From the NCBI GenBank assembly GCA_947172415.1, contig OX359193.1, positions 5,326,501 to 5,390,500 of the forward strand: a stretch of 64,000 bases of DNA, given 5' to 3'. Each line of letters opens with the position of its first letter. Position 1 is the first letter of the stretch. Positions 25,101 to 37,100 of the stretch are shown here, piece after piece. This DNA is from Chondrosia reniformis. Lineage: Eukaryota; Porifera; Demospongiae; Chondrillida; Chondrillidae. The notes under the pieces are model-generated. The model did not search any database. It was not told where the DNA came from and saw only the letters and a program-made list of their open reading frames with translations. Both the position numbers and the translations under genes were made by a program.

Positions 25101-28100
25101 TGTGGTGGAGAGACTTATCTTATCCTTGTAGGAACGTAGTAGTCTCATGCAGTAGGTTTTCAAATGGCTTGGATGACACTGGCATTTGGGACCATGAATT
25201 CCGACATTAAATGGAAATTGGTTATAATCATCTAAATCATGCATTCGGTGCCCAATATCATGCTTTGTGGCATAAAGAATACTTTCTATGGGAACTACAT
25301 TCAAGGCTGTATCTAGGAATTTACTGACAGCTTCATATCTCTTAGAGTAGAGATGAGGGATGTCTTCCTCATTTAGAAAACATCTTCTTTCTAAAGCTGC
25401 AGAGAGGATGGCTATTTGGATCAATTCCTTTGGAGAGACTTTTGCCAATTGAATTTGGCGTACTGTCATTTCGTAATTCTATAAAGATATATAAATAAAG
25501 ATGTTGCATACATTAAAGACATACGTATATATATCAGAGAGTACGGGAGTACTCTCTAAGTAGGAATGGCCGAAAAAAACATGGCCGCACTATCTAATGT
25601 ATTAGCAAACAACATCTCATAAATCACCAATGAAGCGATTTTCGGTTATACAGCCTTTCTAAATGCCAAAACATGTTTCGATGCTCTACACACTCTACAG
25701 CGTTCAAAAAGTGGCTAACCAGGAATAGGCCCATTTCCAAAATTCATTTTTTCTTCTTTTATTGAATGGACTAGCACTAATATGCGAACTTATGCGGGCA
25801 CGTACAAGTTATAAATTGTCATAAATATTTCTGAACTAGGGAATAGACCGCCCTAAGTCCAAATGCGCTCTACAAGAAGCATGTTAATGGTGAAAAGCGA
25901 AAATTGTGGTCTTCTCGGCCGTCATTTTTAGATAGGAGATCATGGTTTTTGGCACATTTCTCTTGTCTGTGACGTTATTTTGAGATTTTCGCCAAGAAAA
26001 CTTTCAAAACTAATTAGAACAAGTAATTTTAACAAGAAAAAGGGGGAATACAGGTAAATAAAAAAACTTTTACAAAAATGATGTTGGAAGTAGGAATGGC
26101 AGTGTTCACTAATACATCTGCCAAAAGTATCAAAACAAGACAGTGATTATGTGATAAGGCTAATCATACAGAAGTTGCATATATAATTTAAGTAATTTAA
26201 CCATACACTTCTGTGTGTGGGCGCACCATTCCTACTTCAGCTTGGTGTGCCCAAACACAGAAGTGTATGGTTAAGTTTTTAAATTTCAGCATATATGCAA
26301 CTTCTGTATGATTAGCCTTATCACATAATCACTGTCTTGTTTCGATACTTTTTGCAGATGTAGATATATTAGTGAACACTGCCATTCCTACTTCTAACAT
26401 CATTTTTGTAAATGTTTTTTATTTACTTGTATATATACAGTAACAGGCTTTTTAAAATATGTACGTATTATACAACCTACTTTGATTTCCACCGGAACAC
26501 TTCTAACAACTGCATCATCAAAAGCAGTCTCCAATTGTAATGAAATTTTCTCTGGATGTTTTTTTAGTAAGAAACCTTGGCGTTCAATTTTTTCTCTATT
26601 CATTTGAAATTGAAATTGTAGACCAGTGTTTTCCCGGATGCAGAGTTGTGTTGTTACTTCATAAACTTTAACACTTTCAGCAAACCAAAGGTTGGTACCA
26701 GAAACTATAGCACAAATATCTTTGTCATAACAATGCATCTCCACTGAATCAACGACAGGCAGCATATCATTTGAAGGAACGTTATCATTTCTTTGAGGGG
26801 GTAGCATGTACACTGGAGGATGATCAATGTAAGCAACAAACACCTTTTTGAAGTAATCCTCTAAATGAACATTCTGTGTAGAAAACATAATGAATAAAGA
26901 TAAGATTGCACCCATACATACATTAATATAGTAACAATCATAAGAAGATACATGAATAATAATATATAGAAGTGATAATCAAACTACAATTACAATCAAA
27001 CATTATGAAGAGAGAAAAACATGCACTGTAGGAAGCAATTGCAACATGTACGTAGGTAAACTGATTTGCACAAAATTACTTTTTCTTGGGAACTTCTTGT
27101 AAGGGATTCTGAAACTTTCTTCAATGCACTTGTAAACTCTTTTTCGTTTAATGATTTCCATTGAGACTCACTCTCACTAGAGGTGCTGATAACATAGTAT
27201 TGACCGCTGGCTACAATAGAACGGTTTGATTCGAAGATAATCACTGGATCGCCACCAGTAAAAGTTATCTATGAAAACAAAATATATATATAGATATATC
27301 ATATTAATTATAAGCAACGGACTCCTGACAATCAAGAATCCTTGAGGGTATAGGTATGGGAAATTACTTGACCATCACTTTTAACTGATATAATAAATAA
27401 TACCTTTAAGATAATTGGTACATGTAACTGACAATCAGTTATGAAGTGTAAAAATAATTCTTTGAATTCAACTAATTAAAAGTTGAATGTTTTCACTTCT
27501 CAGATTATTGGATGTTTAATATATATTGTGAACTTTATTAATGTAAATATTGGATGTTTAATTTATATTGTAGTTGAAGTGTACGTACATTATTGTTTAC
27601 AAAAACAATTATTATTATTACTATTCCAACAAGGCTTTTATCTCCTATGCAGGAAGTAGCCACTAGTATTACAACACATGATAACTAATAATAATAATAT
27701 TGTCAATTATAACATACTACGTATATATAAATGAAATCACAGTGCATATATGCTTATTTAAAGTTGTCATCCCACTATCACTAGTTCAGTAGCCTTTGCC
27801 TACAAGAAATACGTAACACCAGACACGGGAATGTTTCTTCCATCACTTGATTATTGTGATGTTGTCTGGAATTGCAACAGTGAAGGTCAAGCTACTAAGT
27901 TGGAGAAGTTTCAGAACTATGCTGACCATGTCATACTGAGGAAGTTAAAGTCAACCTCTGCAACATGGGTGAGGAATCAACTTTCCTGGCCAACACTGAG
28001 AGCAAGACGGAAGGTCCACCTGGCTACAATGGTTTTCAAGAGTATAAACATCTTGATCCTGGCTATTTATATAGCTCCTCTACTCAGACCATCCTCAGAT

Positions 28101-31100
28101 ATATCCATCATCATGTTTTCCACTAGTAGTAACCTCCACCTGACTCTACCCTCTTCTAACTTTTGGAAAGAAGACATTTGTTTTCCAGGGATCTCAACTA
28201 TGGAATTCCCTACCTCCAGATATAAAGAAAATCAAGTTCCTTGCCACTTTCATTTCATCAGCATGTACTCATTTTTATTCCAATTTATTTATCCTTTTTT
28301 CCATGTCATATACATATATAAGTATTTATTCTTTTATTCATTTCTCAATTTTCTAACACCCTTTATACCTTTACAAAACAATTGACTCTGCTACTTCACT
28401 TTCTTTTTATTTCTTTGTATTACATATACTGGGTGCCTTAATAGTATATAGCCTGCTAGGCTAGTGGCCTTCCCAGTCTAAATAAGGATACCTAACCTAA
28501 CCTTTTAGACCACATACGTAAGTAGGCCCGGGAGAATTCTCTACCTCTTTAACAAGGACTTAGACATTCTGAGTCAGAATAAGTGATATTTTCTCACCTC
28601 AAGTTAATGACATTTACCGTAAAGCGACAATTGTATGTGTGTGAACATTTATGCGAATTTTTGAAAATTTGGCCCCTGAACAAATTTATGCGCTTCTTAT
28701 TTATGCGTTTTTGTCTATCTAGATTAACCAACATCTTTTATTACTGACTGACTGCCGCTACGTTTCCATTCTCAGAAGCATATGGCAGCTCTCTGTTCAG
28801 CAGTAAACACCGTGTAAGCCTTACGCTTTCTCGGCTGCTTTGTTGTCTGCGTTGTACCTCGCGTAGAACGGCTGCATTTGCTGACTGTGTCACGACATCT
28901 CCGAACTGTGTTTCTCTGGCTGTTGGCAAAGAATTCGCAGGTTGGAAGTAAGGAAACAAAGCCATCATTTACTGCACTAATGTACGTATGTACGTATACG
29001 ATCACGTGCTTTTATGCCGTACTAATATAGTGCGAATAGAAATTTATGCGCCCAGAATTGCCTCGCATAATTCGCATAAATAAAACTCTGTAATTGTCGC
29101 TTTATGGCATTCTTGTTATCTGATATGTATATATTTCATGTTATCTTATTAATAGAATTACATATAGTGGCTATGAGGCTATATATAGAAATATTTTGTG
29201 TTATAGGCAATAAATTTCAGATTAATCAATATTGTATATGTATTATATATATCACGCTACCAGGGCAACCGGGTGATATCTGGGGTGTTATAAACCTTAT
29301 ATTTCACACTTAAACTAGGCCTACTGGTGATATAACATTTATCACTACTCATATTTACTTATCATCACCCTTACAATTGATTCGTATGTGATATATATTA
29401 ATTATACCACACTCAAGTGTGATATAACTACTACATGTAGTAGATACATCTTATATCATGAGCACTAATGTGAAAATGAAAATAACGTACAGTAAGCCAC
29501 CAAAAATTGCACATTACTTGTGAGCTTTACCTTTTGTACATATAACAGACTCAAAAACACTGAACATTAATTCACACTGTATACTGTACATACTTGTGTT
29601 CAAATCTATTACTGTGGAGCTTACATCTTGCAGCTGGTCAATATCATATCCCAGACGAGACAGCAGTCTGTTAGCATGTCTAGCATACTCTGCCTCTAAG
29701 TAAATGCGATTGAAACAACATTTTAATTTCTCTCTCTGACGGATTTCATCTTCCAAAGCTGGGCTACATTCCAGAGGTTGACCAAACGTAATGCAGCACA
29801 CATTACTAGCAAGAGACTCCTGGTTAGAGAAGTTTCCTTGCAGCATACCAGCAAATGCCGCACAAGCAAGGGATCCTCCATATGAAAACCCTAAGTCGTT
29901 ACAATGTATATACATGAAATAGAGACAGGCCATAGGAATACTGCAATCTCTAATAAATCAACATGTACGTAGGTATGCTGTATACATACGTATGTAATTG
30001 TCATACCCGTTAAAATCAACTGCATTCCATCCCTTAACCACTGCATGAACATGTTGGTTGGGATTCGCTGAAGATATTCAAACAGCTTTCCTAAAGGTAA
30101 AAGGCAAAAATGTTGCTTTGAAGTAATTATACATTATACAAACTATCAAGGATGAATAAATGTACATCTTAATTAAAGATTACTAAGCCTGCATGTGACA
30201 GTGTGGGGAGTGCATGGCTTAATTATATACTAGGAGTGGGCCAGTGAATTACTAAAGTTAATAGCATGCAATTTATGAAGTAAATAATATTCAAACCAAG
30301 CATATACGTATAAGTGATTATCATTAAGCTATATGATATCATAGTTTAATCTGTTCATTGAAGGAACTTTTTACCTGATTTTCACGTCACCATAGACACT
30401 ATATAGTTTGTGTTGACTATAGCATGCTTTTTGGTACACCAGAAGTTAAAATTACCCTGCATGTGTGCAGATTGTACGATCCAGAAAGATACATGGACAG
30501 ACTTAAAGGAATAACTGACTCTCTTTTCATGTGGTGCCCTTACATTGTTTTGTTTTCAATTATGTTAACGAATGGCTTCCTGTTTGTAATCTTGTATATA
30601 CAGTACAAGTATACACATATATATATCTATCAAAAAATGGCAGACACTCGGCTGATTTTTTCTTCATTTGTGTCGAACACTCAACCAATGAAAACAATTT
30701 AGAAACCACCATTACTAACATACAGCTTGTGCAAAAACTTTTCTACAAGATATGGCCTAGAAATTGACGGCAATCAAGCGAAGATCGGAATCGGTTAACT
30801 GAACATCTAAGAACCAGCAAGCTGTTCAAGTTTGGGGATGACAGAACTCAAAATATTTTTTGTAAACTGATTGCATGCATGCATACTTGAGCACGATTTT
30901 AATTTTATGTATTAAAGGTATCAAATTTTAGACGTAAATATTTGGGCTCTAGTGAGGGACATAAAGGCTGGGGCCTTTAATTTATTTCATGAACAATGTC
31001 CCTTGTGTGCAAGTTACCAAATCGTCTCTAACCCTGTTGTTTATGTGAATGCATGCAAGCAACCAATGGTACTCCTAGCTGACACTCAAGGCAAGTCAAA

Positions 31101-34100
31101 TCTGCGGTGATTATTGGCTGAGATCCCCTGGAATTTTTGCTGATAATGGCATCCAGATGCATCATCTTCAGTCTATACTTAGGTGTGAAAAGGTAATTGG
31201 AAGGCCATGTATTTAACCTTATATGATCTGTAGAGACTACTACTCTGTATGCAGCAGTTGAGAATTTCAGTGTGGCTAAAGTCTTGTAGCGTTTAATATA
31301 CCTGATTGTGATTATTTTGGGAGTCATTTGCATCCGTATTATATTATATACCTCAGTGTGATTATCTTGGGAGTCACTTGCATCCGTGTATAAATTTGTA
31401 ACTTGCACTGTGTAGTACTTGATTGTATTTAAACAAGCATAATATATCTATATATATATATCTTTCCGTAACATGAAGCCATACAACGTAATCGGCAAAT
31501 GAAAACAATATAAGGGGCTGCCTGTGGCAGCCCCTAAAAACTCATGATACACCTGGGCACCCCAAAATCAAATCAGCTTTAATCATATTAATCACATCGA
31601 GTATTTCACCAATTCCAGATTGTTGTCTGCATGATTGGTGTCAATTTCAAGTTTGTATGTCTAATATGCAGGCTTTACGTTGGTTTGGTATTATTAACAA
31701 TGGTTATGAAAGACTTGCAATTGTCATTGGTTCAACTGAAGCAAAAGCAAATTTAAGAAACTGAAGAGAGCCCAAGCATCTGCCATGTTAGGAGACATGA
31801 AGCCATAATTAAAATGAATAGGGGTACCTTTGGTGTCTTAAAAATTTAATGGCTATATATATTAAGTGCAAATTCCCAAAATCTATGTATATGGTTTTCT
31901 AACGTTTACTAACTTTCATTCCAATGTGACTGTACTCTGCATGCAACAAAGTACACACTGCTTTCCCTCTTCTTTGCAATTAGAAGACTACTTTCACCTC
32001 TTGACTTGGAAACTCTCTCAAATTTATGACGACAGCAATTAGAATCTGTTTTGAGGAAGGTGCTAATGTTTTGAGAGCTATCCAGAGCCTTGCAGCAGAT
32101 AAGTGAGAGATACACATTCTCTTTTGAAAACAGCACTTCTTCCTTTTTACAGCCATTTGTATCTTTTTTCATTACTGGAGCTGAGGCATTTTTAAGGTCT
32201 ACATACTTTTTATAGGCGTGCTTATAGGCTTCAGAACTTAAGAGGCCATCATCATAGAATTCTTCCACATTTTTTTTCATTTCATCCAAATCAAGATCGG
32301 CAAGATCTGTTTCTAGAGATGTGAAATATTCATCTATTACTCGTTTCATTTTTTCATCTCTGACTTTTTCAGTTTCCCACACAAGTCTGTGTTCATTATT
32401 TTTGATCCACTGAAGTTTGTCCTCAAGATCAGTAGCAGCAAGGTCTATAGGTCTATTAGATTTACCTCTCCCAGTTGCAGGATCTGAGCATATAGAATAA
32501 AGCAATTTAGGCAATAATATTATGTATATATACGTCATATCATAATTAGGATTTGTAATCCTTAAAAAGCTACCTTTACTAATCAACTGTTCCTCTACTA
32601 TTAAGTAGCTATAGGTGATAACACATATGTATATCAATGGACAATACTCACAATTCAGCTTATAATACAGTGGAAACATGATAAAATTATTTCATTTACA
32701 AGTCCTGATTGCAAGGATATATTTTAACACAAACATTTTAAATTTTGAATTAATCAGATACAACAGATTTGAGTAAATGTTTCTATTTAATGATAATTAA
32801 AGTATAGTGTGGGAGAAAACATTCTAGTTTAGGTATTATTGTATGTAAAAGCATTAACATTAGATAACAGTTAAGTTATGACATATAAATTGCATCAACT
32901 CAAACTCAAACTCAAACTCGGGAGTCTCATCTAAGTAGACTAATTGAATTGTCAGCTAATGCCACACCAAATAAATTTGCTGTTTCACAGGCGTCAATTT
33001 TAGAACCACTCCTATAAACTCTGTATATATGTTAAAGACCTGTGTCATATCTCAGGCTATACGTATATATACCTTTTCCAGGCTTCGTCTATATATAACC
33101 AAGAATCACAAAGGAATATATCTTCATTTTTAAATGGCCTTTTTAAATATTATACTCTGAACACATTCCGTGAACTAAGCGTTTTTAGAGGCTGCCCTAT
33201 ACTGTTTTCATTCTCACTTCTAGTTTTTACATACCGATACATTGTGTGTGTTATGTAGCCTCATGTAGCCAGACTGCTATCTCACCTCCATAATCATGTG
33301 CGTTAATGTCATGTGGTCAGCAAGATAAAGATAAAGTCTGGTCAACTGTCTATAGTGATTTTGTTCTTGCCAAATGGAAGTGTGGGACTCATTTATAAGT
33401 AGTTACCATGGAAACAATTAAATTCATATGAGATACGTGTGTGTAACATGAATTTGGCAAATCATTTTATTCAGAGCGTATAAGAATGGCTATTAGGAAA
33501 TTCTTGGATTTTTAGGTGTCAGCAGTCAAAGCAGATCAAAGCCTTGCATATTTCATATATTTTGTAAGCTATTATAAATAACTGTCATTGTTAATTAATT
33601 CCTCAGCTAAGTGTTATATTTAACTGTAGATATATTACATTATTAAGTCATATATTATATATATCACCTGTTACCAGGGATACCACCCCTTGATATTTTT
33701 CATATCATGCAGGTAAGAGCCCAGCGCTACTGTTTTTGAACTGTGCTGATACGACCCTTGAACTGTGCTGATACGACCCTTGACCTGTGCTGATATGAGT
33801 CATGTCGCACAGGTTAAACCACAAAATCCTCATTAATAATTAATTTAGTAAATTATGTTATAACACAAGCAGTTTAATAAAGCTACACATCAATATGCTC
33901 TAAAGAGTTTTAGGTTAGCTGTTATGAAAAGTCCTCAAGAGGTTGGGCAAGGTCTCCCTGAGCTAGTGTGGAGCAAGTATTTACAACAAAACGCTAAATT
34001 TAATGGACACTAATAAGTCATATATGGTGAAATGCTATATATAATGGACGTTAATATAAGGGTTTTACAGTAGGGAATACACCTGACCCTATCTCACGGA

Positions 34101-37100
34101 CCACGTGATATCAGTGCACATGATTATGAAGGCAAGATAGCACAGCTACTAATTTTAACGAGCACTAATGTTAACGAATTTAGTGAGCAATACCATAATC
34201 GCTAAAAATTGTCCCTGCAAAAGAGTACTCGCAAACGCTAAAGTTAGTACAGTAACACGTATTTCTGTGTCCCACTAATCTCTGCTTGAAATGTCTATCT
34301 CCAATACTTCCTCGTCTGTGTCTACTCCAGGACAAATACATGTTTACCTCATTTTTAGAAATTTGTATGCTAATCTCAGAAATACCATCAGTTTTTGCAT
34401 GCATCGCTTAGTTTACAAGATATTTGCGGATAAATTTATCAATAATTTGGTATATATTCTGCAATGTTGATTGATACGTAATGATGTGTGGTGACGTCAA
34501 AGAGTGAAGTATTAGCTACATCATATGTAAGACGATGAAGGTGACATCTTTAATTGATGTAGTACGGATGACCTGTCATCATCTACCAATGCTGAGTTTG
34601 AGGAGTATACACAACACCACCAGTTGAATGGAACGAAATACAGCTATATCGGTTTGTTTCCAATACCCCAGCTGTTGAAAGAGATGACGACAGTGGTACT
34701 GAGAACATCTCACGTCTTGAAAACATGGGCTGGTAAGCATGTGCAGCTAATTATCGGCTTGTATATTCCCTAAGGGCGTAAATACAACTGATTTTTTTAA
34801 TCCCTCTATAGGTGCGTATATGTGCCCAACTGCACCATAATGGATAGAGCTGAGGAGTGTCATTGTTGCCATGAAATTGAACTTGTAATGAATAAAATCA
34901 GTGACACAGTTGATGTGGCTAACCACCAATCACCTTGATGTCTCTTATGATTTTTGTGTCCACAGAGCTGTTCAGCAAGGTCTGTCACAAAACTCTCAGG
35001 TAAGAAGTGAGCCAAGCACACAAAGGAGTATGAGAAGGACACGGATTCGCGTGTGGAATCCTTGTGAGTCACACAGCTTTTCAGGACGGTTGATCTGAAA
35101 GGCAGGAGGTACTCAAAGTGGTGGCTCCTTGTAAAAGCTGAAGAGGAAACCTTGATGGCCTTGGAGAAAAAGTGGAACCATGGTGAGTAGAATTATAGAG
35201 GCTATAGGCAAATTTCTCATATTTTTTGAGCAGGGTCCTGTGCCGGGCTGGTACAGGTGAGGGGGGAATCTTTACCACAAGAGAAGGGCAAGGGGGGAGG
35301 GTGAGGGGAAGGGTAATGGGAAATGAAAAAATTAAGATGATGTTTTGGAACGTCTGTGAGTGGTCTAGAAAGTGTATGGGTCATGCATGGGGCAGGATAG
35401 GTGTGATATCAGAACAGAGGTGATTGCATTTTATGAGCCAGACGTCTTGGCAGTGGTTGAAACCTGGCTTAAAGAGGAGGATGCCATTTTGGTTGGGGGA
35501 TACAAATGGATTGGGAACAACAGAATGAAGTTGAATAGGGGAGCAGTGAGAGGATCAGGGGGAGTCGGGTTTTAGTCAGAGAAGAACTGTTGGAAGTGTA
35601 TTCTGTAGAGGTTTTAGACATGAGTGTGGAAGGCATACTATGGGTCCATTTGAAAAGTAAGCGAGGCGAAGGTGACTTGGTGATATAGCAGTCTGCTATG
35701 TACCACCAGAGTCTTCTAGTCGAAGGAAAGGTTCAGAAGAAACTTTTGTGAAATTGAATTGGAAGAACAAGTCCAGAAATTTGGTTCTTTGGGCACTCTT
35801 GTTATGTATGGGGATTTTAACGCAAGATGTGGGAACATGATAGAAGATGAGGCAGCTGAAGAAGTGCCTGGTTGTAGGCCTATTGACACAATCAAGAACT
35901 GGCAAGGTGAAGCATTAATGAATTTTTTAGGTAACTCAGGATTACTTATGGTAAATGGTAGAATGGGTAGAGATGGATTCACATGTGTATCAGGTCAGTT
36001 GTATACTTCTAAGGGAACAGCTTAAGCTTATTGATGGTTTTAGAGTGGTGACAATTAGGGAAAGTTTCACAGATAGAACATGTGCATTTTTGTGGCGAAA
36101 ACAAAATGGTCGTCAAAAAGGAGGATGTAATTCACACCTATTGTTTTTACTTTGTTTTACATTCGAGATTAAAAATGAAGACATTTATGAAAGTTGAACT
36201 CGTAAAATTTATGATTTTATTTGTATAATTTAAATAATAAGTTATTTACAGATTGAGAAATTAGAGATTTAGTCGGACATGCAAAAAATGCTTCAGTTAA
36301 AAAGGCGGAGGTCTGAATGTCGATTTAAAGTGTCATTAGCAGTCCCAAAATACTTTCTACATAGATATCTAAATTTCATTGTGTCCAATTTGAAACAATG
36401 TTTCGTTCTTGAGATGTGCACAATTTTAGAGATTTTTACAAGAAATTATACACAAACCTTTGCACATGTTGACAACAGAACAAGCTATCAAATCAGACTT
36501 GGTGAAAATTTAGTTTTACCTTTTATGAATAAGTCACTAATGTTTGAGACCGATCAAACTTCATTTAGATCTCCGCCTTTTCAGAAGAAGTTCAGCCGTT
36601 ATAAAAGACTGTTGGTCGAGATGATGTCATGCCAATGTCAGGTAAGAATGACATAATTATAAAATATCGTGATGTCACAAATAATTCCCAAATTTGTTCG
36701 TACATAATCAACACTGTTCGTGTTATATACAGTATAAGTTACAATATACTAAGGTAATCTAATATAAATAAATAAATAATATAATATAATTCATATGGCT
36801 CCAGGAAAGGACCTAGCAACAGAATGGGCATAGTATCATAAAGTATATATAAACATACACATTTGTTACGTCTACAAAAAATTTAGAGAGAGCCATTTTA
36901 ACACCTGTCTATTAATTTTACTCCATACCCGGATCATTGACCAAAGTCACGTACTTTATGCATGACCATCCTACGCATATATTTGTGAGACACAGTTATG
37001 TAAACAAATTCTTTTAAAACCACAAAAAGCCCCTTTTTGTATGCAATTGCACATGTTCTACCTGCATTGGAGGAAATGCTCTTGAAGGTGAAGCAATGAG

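Noticed and set aside
30424..30767. Small coding gene on the plus strand
   Set aside because: The open frames lie in a dispersed repeat shared with 46.4 kb and show no conserved protein.
31028..31408. 126-aa minus-strand protein
   Set aside because: It overlaps a dispersed repeat, has internal near-duplicated segments and no recognisable domain or splice context.
36279..36656. 125-aa protein between the LINE halves
   Set aside because: No domain recognised; it falls in the probable nested insertion, and coding status is unsupported.
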